Counted from the first letter of the stretch, positions 32,465 to 43,575 are shown. The stretch: 64,000 nucleotides of DNA from Candidula unifasciata (GCA_905116865.2 CAJHNH020001147.1:36001-100000), one strand, 5' to 3'. Program-made: numbers and translations. The notes: generated by a model from the letters alone, not told the origin.

Positions 32465-32852
32465 TGTAGCAGACCTGGAAATCTAGCCAGGACTCTGCAG
32501 GTCCTCTACAGAACGTCGCTCTCGTCACGACACGCCTGAGTGTCTTTCTCTAGCCAGTTCTCGAGTTCTATGTGCTTTTACAGCCAGTGCATTTTGCTTT
32601 TACCCCGTTTTCTGAAAACTGTACCCTACATCATAATCCAGTCTAGGCCCCCATGACCAGGAAGCTGTTTATGAGCCAGTTCTCCTCCATATTCAGATGG
32701 TGCAGCACGTCGGTGTTTCTCTTCTCTTGGTCCACAGTAAAAACGTTTCTGTAACATTTCAGTTGAAAAGCTGCGACTGATTTATTCAGTGATCCAGTAA
32801 GAAGCCACGACACACATCCGTAGGTTGCCGCGGGAGAGAAGCATGATCTCAA
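32465..32852 (-). mobile_element. LINE remnant (RATF family, copy 3): RT thumb and C-terminus
   Basis: The minus strand reads ATYGCVSWLLTGSLNKSVAA, FQLKCYRNVFTVD and NTDVLHH, the LLYGCESWTLT...FEMKCYRR...TNEEVL block of LINE RTs. After a gap and frameshift come HRTRELARE and VVTRATFCRGPAES. The C-terminal RATF block matches the copies at 1.0 and 4.2 kb (HRTKDLARD; AVTRATFCKEA). Loss of the middle portion and frame changes show decay. Confidence 0.82.
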
Positions 32853-34080
32853 AACTGTGAGTTTATCTCGCTTGCAAGTGCAGAGCCGTTGGTTTTAGTG
32901 TTGATTCATCTCTGCAGTGCTAGAGCCAGGCTACAAAAGCTACCTAATATATTTAGCATTTGGGTTTCATGCATACACACATATTTGGATCGACGCCGGT
33001 AAGACATAGTTCGTGCTCCGTGCTAACACTCTCCTCGTGTGATCAGTGAGAGGAGATTAAAGTACTAATGGACGTATCCACGTGCACTGAAAGCGCCCTA
33101 TTTTAAATCAAATCAGCTGAAACCAAATAACTAATTAACTATTTATTCACGGCTACTTCCTTCTGTACATATACTATTTACATAGATAATAGCCTGGCCG
33201 ATTTGTGCACTGTGCAACTGTCGTCTGCTTAGTGTTACCGCCACATGTATATTCGCGGGGTTGCAACGAACCTCTTCTCCTTCATGAGTCACTGAGTTAG
33301 CCACCAGGCTACCTCTTCCAGCACTGTTTACTTACTAAGTAACGCTGACACTCGGATGACGGGATCTCCCCTCAAGCGGCTGTAGGTGTGTGGGTGGGGC
33401 TTCACGTAGCAGGCCAAGCGGCAACATGTTCCCAGTCTGTACGATCTAGCTGCAGCATTTAAAACCGTCCCGAGAACGCATGAACCTTTTCTCCACTCTG
33501 TTTGATCTCGTGTGCCTTCCTTCACTCGGATTTCGGGGACTATACTCGATCGACTATCGTGTTTTCTGCACTATATGAGTTCTTGTTTTTTTTAACTCGG
33601 GTGTAAGCTGTTTCACAATTACCTTCATTAATTTTGTTTTTTGTTACAATAGTTATTGTTGGTAGCTTACTGCAGTTTGTAGGTGACAGGTGATCCTGAA
33701 TTAGATGAATTGTTTTAGTTACTTATTGAAGTTTTACATAAACGCCGAGTAACCATCATGCGAACCCCCAGCCCCACACAGGATTGTAGCTTTCATCTTG
33801 TAGATGTGATCGTTATATGTGCCCTGATTATACACTTATAAGAAGTAGAACAGGGTACCTGGTCTTGCCTTGTTGGTCTGCCATCCATATTGAAATCCTG
33901 TCAACCCTTTCAGATAGCTGCCCAAAGCGGCTATACGGCACGCATGTGCGCTAGTCAGACAACGGAAACTGTCTGATTGTAATTGCATTCTTTATAAATT
34001 GGGAAATTAATCCTGATCTTTATATTGACACTGAAAAAAAAAGCAGTCACTTACTTCAGTATAACAATGACATAAATAAT
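32853..34080. other. No gene; possible tRNA-like SINE head on minus
   Basis: At 33283-33343 the minus strand reads GGTAGCCTGGTGGCTAACTC and, ~30 bp on, AGAGGTTCGTTGCAACCC, resembling A and B boxes. The rest is unique-looking without coding motif. Confidence 0.4.
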
Positions 34081-35083
34081 TAACCATGTTCGTATTAACG
34101 AACTAATAACCATGTTCGTATTACCGAACCAATAACCATGTTCGTATTAACGAACCTATAACCATGTTCGTATTAACGAACCTATAACCATGTTCCTATT
34201 AACGAACCAATAACCATGTTCGTATTAACGAACCAATAACCATGTTCGTATTAACGAACCAATAACCATGTTCGTATTAACGAACCAGTAACCATGTTCG
34301 TATTAACGAACCAATAACCATGTTCCTATTAACGAACCAATAACCATGTTCGTATTAACGAACCAATAACCATGTTCGTATTAACGAACCAATAACCATG
34401 TTCGTATTAACGAACCAATAACCATGTTCGTATTAACGAACCAATAACCATGTTCATATTAACGAACCTATAACCATGTTCGTATTAACGAACCAGTAAC
34501 CATGTTCGTATTAACGAACCAGTAACCATGTTCATATTAACGAACTAATAACCATGTTCGTATTACCGAACCAATAACCATGTTCGTATTAACGAACCTA
34601 TAACCATGTTCCTATTAACGAACCAATAACCATGTTCGTATTAACGAACCAATAACCATGTTCGTATTAACGAACCAATAACCATGTTCGTATTAACGAA
34701 CCAATAACCATGTTCGTATTAACGAACCAATAACCATGTTCCTATTAACGAACCAATAACCATGTTCATATTAACGAACCAATAACCATGTTCGTATTAA
34801 CGAACCAATAACCATGTTCGTATTAACGAACCAGTAACCATGTTCGTATTAACGAACCAATAACCATGTTCGTATTAACGAACCAATAACCATGTTCCTA
34901 TTAACGAACCAATAACCATGTTCCTATTAACGAACCTATAACCATGTTCGTATTAACGAACCAGTAACCATGTTCGTATTAACGAACCAGTAACCATGTT
35001 CGTATTAACGAACCAATAACCATGTTCATATTAACGAACCTATAACCATGTTCATATTAACGAACCAATAACCATGTTTGTAT
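34081..35083. repeat. 26-bp minisatellite, about 38 copies, with higher-order repeat
   Basis: Unit ACCATGTTCGTATTAACGAA plus CCAATA. Each unit contains the inverted repeat GTTCG-TATTAA-CGAAC (5-bp stem, 6-nt loop). Marker variants (ACTAATA followed by TTACCGAACC) occur at 34101 and again at 34543, exactly 442 bp or 17 units later, followed by the same succession of variant units. This is a higher-order repeat of 17-18 units. Confidence 0.97.
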
Positions 35084-35598
35084 AACAGTCAGACAGTTAA
35101 TTATTTTTGAATTTAAATAGAATAACATGTTAGCTACGTTCGGTCAGAAAGTTACTTTTGTGTATAAATGAAGCCACGTGTTAGCTACGTTTGTGTAACA
35201 ATCCTAAACACTGTTTTACGCAGGGCCTCACAATTTGTAAGGGCTCTAGCAAATATGTTTTCCTTCTTTTAAAATACATTTTTCTTCTAATACACTGCAG
35301 TATAATTGTATGCAACAATGCATTTTTTTTAGAATATATTCCCATTATCCATATATTTAAAAAGGCGTATATATTTTAAATGTTTCTTTTATTAGCTGGT
35401 GTTATTTAAAGCGATAGGCGTCTCGGAGATTTATATAACTTGATGGAATGAGTAAGTTCAGATCCGGCACTGTATCAAGTAAATGAAGAGTAGGCAACAT
35501 TTTCTTGACGGTAAAATACAGTAGAATGTTAACTCCGTTTGTATTAGAAGTAAACAAAATTTAGTTTAGCTACGATTGTAAAACAAACTCCTGGAAAA
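35084..35598. other. No gene recognised; very AT-rich
   Basis: AT-rich unique sequence with GTTAGCTACGTT repeated at 35130 and 35182. The short plus frame at 35191 is low-complexity hydrophobic. Confidence 0.5.
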
Positions 35599-35599
35599 T

Positions 35600-36065
35600 A
35601 GATGCAAGTCACGCTTGCACTTGTAAAACAGTGAAATAAATACAGATTAAGCTTGCACTTGTAAAACAGTGAAATAAATACAGATTAAGCGTGCACTTGT
35701 AAAACAGTGAAATAAATACAGATTAAGCTTGCACTTGTAAAACAGTGAAATAAATACAGATTAAGCTTGCAATTTTAAAACAGTGAAAAAAATACAGATT
35801 AAGCTTGCAATTTTAAAACAGTGAAATAAATACAGATTAAGCTTGCAATTTTAAAACAGTGAAAAAAAATACAGATTAAGCTTGCAATTTTAAAACAGTG
35901 AAAAAAAAATACAGATTAAGCCAGCACTTTTAAAACAGTGAAATAAATACATATTAAGCTTGCACTTTTAAAACAGTGAAATAAATACAGATTAAGCCAG
36001 CACTTTTAAAACAGTGAAATAAATACAGATTAAGCCAGCATTTGTAAAACAGTGAAATAAATACA
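35600..36065. repeat. 38-bp minisatellite, about 12 copies
   Basis: Unit CTTGCACTTGTAAAACAGTG, AAATAAATACAGATTAAG. Copies differ by A-run length and by AAGCTTGC versus AAGCCAGC junctions. Confidence 0.96.
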
Positions 36066-36598
36066 AGACCCTGTTTTCACCAGTGCCGCATCAGGCATCG
36101 AAGCTAGACTCACATTTGTATTGACCTTTCGGCACTTGCTGACTGATGTGCTCAACACATACACTGGACACATCTGCTTACCAGGGCATTGCTTGGTAAA
36201 CCCCCCCCCCCCCTCTTTTCCCGGTCTTTACGCAAAATTTCCTTGGAAAATTTGTTACTTTACGAAAGTACTGTCTTTGCAGAAGTAGTTACATTTACAA
36301 AAGCACCGTCTTTACAGAAGTACTGTATTTACAAAGCAGTCTTTACAGAAGCACTGTATTTACAAAGGTATTGATTGTATTTACTGTCTGTATTTAGCAC
36401 TGGGGAATGGGGGTGGGGGGGGGTAGAGGGTGTATGTGTGTGCGGGGGGAGGGGGTGAGGGTGAGTGGTGGTGATGGTAACTGTTAAAGGTCGTCAGCCT
36501 GAGAATATAGGTCCGTGTGTCTGGAGCCGCCGTCACTAACCATGTACTTTAGGATTTTTATTTCTACCGCTGACATAAAAATATTAATCATGTACTGA
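36066..36598. other. No gene; short degenerate repeats and poly-C/poly-G runs
   Basis: C run 36199-36212, an imperfect ACTGTATTTACA/AGAAG repeat at 36260-36385, and a G-rich GGTGGGGGGG tract at 36411-36470. Confidence 0.6.
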
Positions 36599-36599
36599 G

Positions 36600-36655
36600 G
36601 GTCAAACCTTGTTCTCCCACATGAGATCCAGCGCCCTTATCACTGGACCAATTGA
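36600..36655 (-). mobile_element. tRNA-like SINE head (unassigned)
   Basis: The minus strand has TTGGTCCAGTGATAAGGGCG and, after ~20 bp, ACAAGGTTTGACCC, resembling A and B boxes at the spacing of a tRNA-derived SINE. Confidence 0.4.
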
Positions 36656-36825
36656 TCCTCCTAGGACAAGAGACGGGTATATATTCCAGAAGCTGTTTCT
36701 CCCCTTAACCTTCGTTTTGATTCCGTCAAGATGACATAAACTCCGCCGTTTGACGTCGCTAGTTTCATGCCACACTCTTGACCAGTCTCGTACGGCAGGC
36801 ATGTTGGGTTACTACTGCTTCCCCC

Positions 36826-37150
<325 letters not shown>

Positions 37151-38275
37151 TATAGCGAATATATCTCAGATACACTTCCTTCAGTGTACCCTAATAGCCA
37201 TTAACTGCTCTGTGTTTGATCCCCTCCACCCTGCTTCCTCAACCTCCCCCCCCCCCCCCCCAATAAACTCCCATAATCCATTGCTACGCTCCAGCAATAT
37301 CAAATTCATCATCAGTGCTCTGGGCGAAGATCTGTACAGGCACCTACGCCACCCATCAAGACACGTGATGATGAGGATAGCTCTGCCACCTTCACCTCCC
37401 CTATTCAGTCAGTCAAACACATTGACAGACACGAAAGACGTGCTCAGCGACCACACGCCATATTAGACTATGTGTGTTTGGTAAGCACACTGGGAGACCA
37501 ACCCACTTCCGTACATCCGGTTTAGTCAGACACTGATGGAGCGTGTTGTTGGATTGTCTCGTTAGAGTTTAGAGTCTGTGACGAGCTGACATTTCTCAGA
37601 CTGTGACATCAGAGGCTGAGGTGTGGTGTCTGGTTCTCTTCCTCATTGTCTGTATATGTCCAACCGGGCATACCCAGTGAGCATCCCCTGGGCACCATGT
37701 CGAGGCGCCAAAGCTCTACTTGTTGTTTCAGTGGCAGTGTCTCATCTGGAAGGACCCCAATGACATATGCAATAATAGCCTACTGATATGATTAATTTCA
37801 TATGTTCCTCGCAGAATTCTCAGAGTTTAATACACCCAGTTTTATTTTCTGTACTTTGAATTTTATTTGCAGTAGGATTAAACAGACTTCTCGATTATGC
37901 AGTACAGTCTTGATAATAGCCCCAACATAGAGCACAGGCTAATGCACATTTTTGACCCCCTCCCCCTTTGTTTCTTTTCCCACTCTTCCATGGACGCCAC
38001 ATACCCTAGGTACGCCCCTGGACATAACATCTGTGCACGGTACCGCAGACTGTTAGCAATCATCATCAAGTGCTTTGCCGACTGCCGAGGGCAATCATGC
38101 ATCTCCACAATCTGCGACTGCGTGTATTAGTTCGTGTGCTGACGCCCCTCCATGCCAACACAAAAGGCTGTCAATAATCGTCTCCCTCTGTCTTCCTCTA
38201 TCTCTCCTTCTACAACTCTTTCCAGTGATTACAACATGTTCCATTTTCTTTTTTTCTCAGAATATCACCAACAAA
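37151..38275. other. No gene recognised
   Basis: C run at 37247-37261. Overlapping 76-77 codon frames on opposite strands at 37878-38130 have no motif. Confidence 0.45.
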
Positions 38276-38277
38276 TT

Positions 38278-38640
38278 ATGACAGTCTTTTTCTGATGTTT
38301 CTAATAAGTTTTCTTCGATCACTTGCCTCTTTCAAAACGTCTGGGTTGCTCTTCTGAGCTGTCCAAGGAATTCTAAGGATTCTTCTGTACAACCACATCT
38401 CCGAGGTCTCAAGATATTGTTCGGTTTGCTTATTAATTGTGCAGGATTCACTGCCGTATGTTAAAACTGGCTCTGTTTAGTTGGCGAGGATTCTTTTCCT
38501 AACCTCCAGGGACATGGATTAAGTACTCTAAATGTTCTTCATTTTATAAATGCAGTTTTGGCCTGTCCTATTCTTTATCGCTGTGAGACATCTTCCATTG
38601 GATGTTATCCATGTGGCTAGATACTTCAACATCTGCACTT
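38278..38640 (-). mobile_element. LINE reverse transcriptase thumb remnant, frameshifted
   Basis: Minus-strand translation, split over frames, gives YLATWITSNGRC, IKNRTGQAKTAF with KMKN, YGSESCTINKQTEQYLETSE, MWLYRRILRIPWTA and RKLIRNIRKRL. These correspond to the YLGS..T.DG, EIK.RI..AK.AF, LLYG.E.WT..K..E..LE..EMW..RRMLRI.WT thumb motifs of LINE RTs. At least two frame changes; inactive. Confidence 0.85.
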
Positions 38641-39224
38641 GTCCTCAACTGTGGGCAATGAAAACAGAAGATAAAGGTCTAGCCCTATACGCCCACTGTT
38701 CCCGTAGGTGTGGGGAAAAAAGTCTTTTTATGGTTCAACAGTCTTTCTGAGAGGAGTCTCATCCTTGGGGTGTTGATTCTGCAGACTGCGGTTGCGAAGG
38801 AGAAAACTGATCTCCTATACCATTCGTATCTTTGAGCTGAAAGAGTTCGAGGTTGACAGAAAGGAAATAACCATTCAGGCGAATTGCAACAGAAGTAACA
38901 TAAGAACAATAAACATGCACTGCTTTGGGAAGCTTCAGTCACCCACGCCAGGCGGCAACCTATTTGAAGAAAACTTAAAATAAGTATTATTACAACGTCG
39001 ACTAAACAAGCGCACACAACCGCATACCAACGGTACAGGCTAGACACGCCATATCTGCTGTTCACAACGCCGCCATGATAAACCTGTAGCCACAAGAGGA
39101 GAACTTTCGCCCGACAACGTTCCTAAACTGGAGAACCAGTTCTGTGAGTTTTTGGTTAGTTCAGCGGTTCTTATGTTCTAGTCGCTAGGACACTCTTGAA
39201 AACAAGAGATGGGCTGCAACAAAC
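38641..39224. other. No gene recognised
   Basis: A 136-codon minus frame at 38685-39095 and a 63-codon plus frame overlap; neither has a motif. Confidence 0.4.
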
Positions 39225-39480
39225 TGATGAGATACGATATTAAAAGGAGTAGTTTATTACTTGATTTGAGGAAAACTGATTGCCCGCACCAAAAGAAACA
39301 AAACATTCTACATTAATTGTCCACAGAAAGAAGGAGAAAACTGGGGTTGCTGGGAAGACAACTAAAGAATGAGGGCTTTGACTGGTTGCGGGAGTAGGAG
39401 GATGTTGGGTGCAAGAGAAATTATGCTATGCAATCTGGCATTATGGCATAAAATAATATCTGTATCACAGGTGGTTGACA
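39225..39480 (+). mobile_element. LINE C-terminus remnant, heavily decayed
   Basis: Reads GKLIARTKRNKTFYIN, then, after a stop and drift, LGAREIMLCNLALWHKIISV and SQVVDSTQ. The second block aligns with the element at 31.64 kb (RPREKMQDSFTVCHGRSAVS; ELVYTQ), so they are the same family. Confidence 0.65.
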
Positions 39481-39890
39481 GTACGCAGTAAAGTGCCAGT
39501 GAACATGACACAACCGCCATATGGATTAATATACAGTAGGAGTTTGGTTTCTAACCTGATTAAGTTCTTAACCTTTATGCGAAAGCAGAAGTTTAAATCT
39601 CGTTCAGAGCTTCCTGCGTATTAAGAATATACCCGTTAATAAACGTTTGCATTATTTTTGCCTTTACGAACTTTTGTACCACAGGTTCGGCTCTGTTGGT
39701 CCCGTATATAATGTTCACATTTTTCCAATAAGTTCAATTCAGACATTTCTTCAGGTTTCTCTTGTATGTTGTATCTGTCTCTTTGTCTGCATTTTGATCG
39801 TCTGACTCCACACCTTGAAGCGCCTCTTCATCCATGACGATCAAGTCATCATTTTCCTAGTGTAGTTTCCGGAGTGTGTGGGTGTGTGTG
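39481..39890. other. No gene recognised
   Basis: Ends in a GT tract and short G run just before family C copy C6. Confidence 0.5.
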
Positions 39891-39904
39891 TGGGGGGGGG
39901 AGAC

Positions 39905-40125
39905 TTACTTCACCTATCAAGCATGTCGTAAGAGCTGACTAATTAGGGGTGTTTACTTCGAAATCAGAGTCCATCGGCTAGAGAGGAAATGAACTAACAG
40001 TTTGCTTACAAATAAGCCAGGTCTGTAAACATGGATGTGCACGGCAAACTCAAGCTCTGGAACAAAGTTAAAGTGGACGTACAGCTAGAACTTTCTACCC
40101 GAGTTTCTGTTTAGGAACGCCAAGA
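39905..40125 (+). mobile_element. Family C, copy C6
   Basis: ATCAAGCATGTCGTAAGAGC, TGACTAATTAGGGG, ACTAACAGTTTGCTTACAAA, GCCAGGTCTGTAAACATGGA, CAAACTCAAGCTCTGGAACA and GGAACGCCAAG, then a GAA-rich tail. Confidence 0.88.
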
Positions 40126-40395
40126 AAATGAAGAAGAAGAAGAAGAAAGAAGAAGAAAGAAGAAGAAAGAAGAAGAAAGAAGAAGAAAGAAGAAGAAAGA
40201 AGAAGAAAGAAGAAGAAAGAAGAAGATGAAGAAGATGAAGAAGATGAAGAAGATGAAGAAGATGAAGAAAATGAAGGAGATGAAGATGAAAGAAGGAGAT
40301 GAAGAAGATGAAAGAAGGAGATGAAGAAGATGAAAGAAGGAGATGAAGAAGATGAAAGAAGGAGATGAAGAAGATGAAGAAGGAGAAGAATGCAT
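40126..40395. repeat. GAA/GATGAA compound tail microsatellite of C6
   Basis: AAGAAGAAAG units, then GATGAAGAA units, then GAAGGAGATGAAGAAGATGA units. Starts at the 3' end of C6. Confidence 0.95.
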
Positions 40396-40671
40396 CATCT
40401 GCTTGCCTTACTCTCATTAGACTTGCATTTCCAGCAGACTTTAAGACCTCATTTTGAAGACTGCTTTTTTAATTGTATATAATTTACCTACAACTGGCAT
40501 TAGCTTTAACCCCCCCCCCCCCCTTTTCTCCCCCGTGTAGTCTATAAGTGACAATAAACACATCAATTACATGCTCGGAATGCTTGAATAACTTCTTAAA
40601 TATCTTCACCTATACCAGTGATTCTCAGCATCTACCCGTGGGCCACAACGATTATGTCTGATGTATTTGGT

Positions 40672-40840
40672 TTTTTTCTTCTTCTTCCGCGTTTGCCTCT
40701 AAAAGGGCTGTTAGCACTTTGTGATGTGGTTTTGCAGCTAGGCTGCGATGTTTGTGCTTTTTGTCCGACACATTTTGTTTCAGTGAAAACCTAACTAGTT
40801 GCCATTTACGACATGCTTGCTGGGGGGGGGGGGGAGGGGC
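40672..40840 (-). mobile_element. Possible rearranged family C copy (C8), within hAT-like ends
   Basis: CTTCTTCTTCCGCGTTTGCC at 40678-40697 and TTACGACATGCTTGCTGGGG at 40806-40825 match the two ends of family C in minus orientation; the middle does not align. Outside lie a hAT-like left end CAGTGATTCTCAGC (40616) and a possible right end TTGGGAACCGTTG (~40929-40941), without a target duplication. Confidence 0.4.
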
Positions 40841-40841
40841 G

Positions 40842-41200
40842 GTGGGACCCCCAAAATTAGACCAATGAACCTATGATGAGATTTGTTTGAATATAGACAT
40901 TGCAAGCAGCACAATTTACAACGGTAGTTTGGGAACCGTTGGTTTACCGTTGCATGAAACGGGACATTCCGAGAACACAAGTGGTTTTACAGCACCGTAA
41001 ATTATCCAAGTGTCATGTCCTACAAAAACAGAACAAGCTGACATATAGATAGTGGAAGTTGTTGAAGTTCAGGATGACTTTCAAGATTTATCAAGAGGTG
41101 TATGGAATATAAATGTGGAAGTTAACGGAAAGCCATCACATTGTTTTTAAGGTGATGAGTTGAAATATGACTGTAACGTTACATCTACGGTGGTGCAGCG
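40842..41200. other. No gene recognised
   Basis: Apart from the possible hAT end near 40930, nothing recognised. Confidence 0.45.
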
Positions 41201-41204
41201 TTAC

Positions 41205-41420
41205 GTATTCTGACCAGATGGTTAGTTGAGTATCCTTTACAGGACGTTGCAGAGCCAACCCCCACAGCCCCTGGCTGTTGTGTGGGTTTTTCTAGGCAAA
41301 TTTACGTCCAGTAGTTTGCCATTGACCCTGGACGGTCGGCTTTCTAGATACCACTGTCGAAACCAACACAAGGCGCATGGCCGGCAGCTGGGATCGAACC
41401 CTGACCAGGTGACCAAACCA
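41205..41420 (-). mobile_element. tRNA-derived SINE, family B, copy B2
   Basis: The minus strand has a perfect B box GGTTCGATCCC (plus 41392-41402), then GTGTTGGTTTCGACAGTGGT, CAATGGCAAACTACTGGACG, ATTTGCCTAGAAAAACCCAC, GGGGGTTGGCTCTGCAACGT and CCTGTAAAGGATA. These match B1 at 62.6 kb block for block. The A box is missing, so the head is truncated. It is inserted at the end of the LINE fragment that follows. Confidence 0.85.
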
Positions 41421-41424
41421 TTCC

Positions 41425-41895
41425 GTTTTTAAATATGACATCAATCACCAGTACTGTGCTTACCAGTGTTCTTAGTTCTTCGCTGGTGAGTCTGTCTCTT
41501 CTTGTTTTTCTTGCGACATGTCTCACACACATCTCATCTCACGGGTTCTCAATTTGCGTTGTTGCTTTTCTATTTCCGGCATTGAAAACACACAACTGGT
41601 ATAAATTGCTCATTTATTTGCCACTCTTATGTGTGCGGGTTGATATCGTGGCACTATTTGCTTTATTTTTTTTTTTTTTTTTTTGGGATTCTATGTTCTG
41701 TTTTCCACTTCTTTGTCTAAATTCTCCATCCTCACCGAATACACTGCCTGGGTACTTCAACTCTTGAGAAGCTTGTTTGAATGTCTCTCCTTCAACCGTG
41801 ATGATATGTTGAACTGGTCTTCTGTTTACTGTCAGACACCAGGTGAACACACCTTCATTGTTAAAGAAGACATTGAAACAAGCCAAGGTCAGAGA
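41425..41895 (-). mobile_element. LINE reverse transcriptase remnant with internal deletion
   Basis: The minus strand first reads VFTWCLTVNRRPVQHIITVE, GETFKQASQELKYPGSVFGE and DGEFRQ (the FKYLGS..DG region), then hits a plus-strand T run at 41667-41683. It resumes with EMCVRHVARKTRRDRLTSEE then LRTLVSTVLVIDVI (the EMRCLRH...RDRI.SEELR block). The LLYGCE segment between is missing or degraded. SINE B2 truncates the C-terminus. Confidence 0.8.
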
Positions 41896-41959
41896 TACAC
41901 CAGAGTGTCCAGAAACCTCCGATGGTCAAGTAGAAAACACTCCATGGACATTGTCTGGG

Positions 41960-42057
41960 AACCGCAGTGATGTATCGGCTAGATGTTTGCCTACAGCAAG
42001 TGAACGTAGTGGGTTCAAATCCGAACGGAACTGATGTTAAAAAAAAAAAAAAAAAAA
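41960..42057 (+). mobile_element. Short tRNA-like retroposon with poly-A tail
   Basis: GCAGTGATGTATCGGCTAGA (A-box-like) and GTGGGTTCAAATCCGAACGG (B box GGTTCAAATCC, 42010-42022) are followed within ~15 bp by an 18-A run. This has the anatomy of a tRNA-head-only retroposon or SINE with an A tail. Confidence 0.6.
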
Positions 42058-42175
42058 CCTTGGTACCCAGATTGACATCAATCACCGATTGCTGAAGACG
42101 GGCACAAGTCATTTGCTTTGTTAACTTGTATCCACTTTTCTTTAACTTTTCTGTCCATGCCCAAGTGTTTAGGGT

Positions 42176-42305
42176 ACACGTGAGTCTAGATATAGTTTAC
42201 TTTGAACACGTGTGTCTAGATATAGTTTACTTTGAACACGTGTGTCTAGATATAGTTTACTTTGAACACGTGTGTCTAGATATAGTTTACTTTGAACACG
42301 TGTGT
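42176..42305. repeat. 30-bp minisatellite, 4-5 copies
   Basis: Unit TTTGAACACGTGTGTCTAGA, TATAGTTTAC. Leads directly into the 24-bp array. Confidence 0.95.
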
Positions 42306-42742
42306 CTAGTAAATGTAGGCGTGTCGTCACCAGTAACTGTAGGCTTGTCGTCACCAGTAACTGTAGGCTTGTCGTCACTAGTAACTGTAGGCTTGTCGTC
42401 ACCAGTAACGGTAGCCTTGTCGTCACCAGTAACGGTAGCCTTGTCGTCACCAGTAACTGTAGGCTTGTCGTCACCAGTAACTGTAGGCTTGTCGTCACCA
42501 GTAACTGTAGGCTTGTCGTCACCAGTAACTGTAGGCTTGTCGTCACCAGTAATTGTAGGCTTGTCGTCACCAGTAACTGTAGGCTTGTCGTCACCAGTAA
42601 CTGTAGGCTTGTCGTCATCAGTAACTGTAGGCTTGTCGTCACCAGTAACTGTAGGCTTGTCGTCACCAGTAACTGTAGGCTTGTCGTCACCGGTAACTGT
42701 AGGCTTGTCGTCACCGGTAACTGTAGGCTTGTCGTCACCAGT
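42306..42742. repeat. 24-bp minisatellite, about 18 copies
   Basis: Unit GTCGTCACCAGTAACTGTAG plus GCTT; minor variants (ATCAGT, CGGTAACTG, ACGGTAGCC). One further unit lies at 43249-43275 on the far side of the LINE insertion. Confidence 0.97.
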
Positions 42743-43248
42743 TTCTTCTTCTTCTTCTGCGTTTGATATCAGTCATGCTAAACATTGAGTCCCGTCTGGG
42801 TCACAAATAGGATTGTGCGTTTAAGGTCGCCACCGGTCGCCCATAGCTTCTCTTGCAATGTGGCTCCCTTGGGCCAGATCCCCAGTCTTTGCTGGGAGAG
42901 GTAAGGGCAGTAATGCAGTATGTGCTCAGGGGTCTGTCTTTCTGCTCCACAATCACAGGCAGCAGATTCTTTTATGCCTATCCTGTACAAGTGTGCTCGA
43001 AGACCACAGTGTCCAGTCCGAAGTCTAAAAATTGATGTTTGTTCTTTCCTGTTGAGTTTGTTTATGCTGTCACTCTCTGGTCTGTAATCTCCATTCTGCC
43101 TTCTCCACTCCCGCTTGGAAGACTGCTTTAGCGCTGTTTTGGTTTCCTTGTAGCTGTGTGGTGGATGAGGTTGTGGAAGATTACTCCTAGCTTTTGCCAA
43201 CTCATCTGCTCTTTCATTTCCTTGAATACCATAGTGGGTTGGTATCCA
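42743..43248 (-). mobile_element. LINE RNase H/3' end inserted into the 24-bp minisatellite
   Basis: The minus strand encodes WIPTHYGIQGNERADELAKA, an RNase H domain C-terminal signature (WIPsHxGIxGNExAD). It continues with FRLRTGHCGLRAHLYRIGIK and CDCGAERQTPEHILHYCPYL, the LRTGHc...C.CG..QT.EHIL..CP zinc-knuckle-like end of LINE ORF2. The frame is open from 43248 to a stop near 42778. The 3' tail AACGCAGAAGAAGAAGAA ends at 42743. ACTGGTGACGACAAG flanks both ends (42728-42742 and 43249-43263) as a target duplication. The first codons of the apparent ORF beyond 43248 belong to the minisatellite. Confidence 0.93.
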
Positions 43249-43277
43249 CTTGTCGTCACCAGTAACTGTAGGCTTTC
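43249..43277. repeat. Residual unit of the 24-bp minisatellite
   Basis: CTTGTCGTCACCAGTAACTG followed by TAGGCTT, identical to the array unit, isolated by the LINE insertion. Confidence 0.95.
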
Positions 43278-43405
43278 GTGTCAAAAGGTCTGCTAAAATC
43301 AAAAATATAATCGTTGCCTGAGAATATTTTATATTCTCACACTTGTCTATTCATTTAGTTTGTTTGTTGCTAATATCAGTATCAAAACACACAAACATAC
43401 ACACG
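43278..43405. other. AT-rich unique sequence
   Basis: No feature seen. Confidence 0.4.
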
Positions 43406-43575
43406 GAGAGGCAGGCAGGCAGCAGGCAGGCGGGATTTCGGGAAGGCAGGCAGGCAGGCAGGCAGACAGACAAACGGACAGACAGGCAGACAGACAGGCA
43501 GGCAGGCGGGCGGACAGGCAGGCGGGCGGGCAGGCGGGCAGGCAGACGGACGGACGGACAGACAGACGGACACTA
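43406..43575. repeat. Compound (CAGG)n/(CAGA)n/(CGGA)n microsatellite
   Basis: Mixed GGCA, GACA and GGCG tetranucleotides for ~165 bp, the complement of the CTGT/CCTG arrays elsewhere. Confidence 0.93.

Noticed and set aside
34081..35083. CRISPR-like regular array
   Set aside because: Units are directly adjacent 26-mers without unique spacers, in animal-type DNA with no cas genes; it is a minisatellite.
40616..40941. hAT element from CAGTGATTCTCAGC to TTGGGAACCGTTG
   Set aside because: Ends are only loosely similar and the flanking 8-mers do not match; kept only as a note.
43249..43302. Start of the RNase H ORF with a KPTVTGDDK segment
   Set aside because: Those codons are the minisatellite unit outside the LINE insertion boundary.
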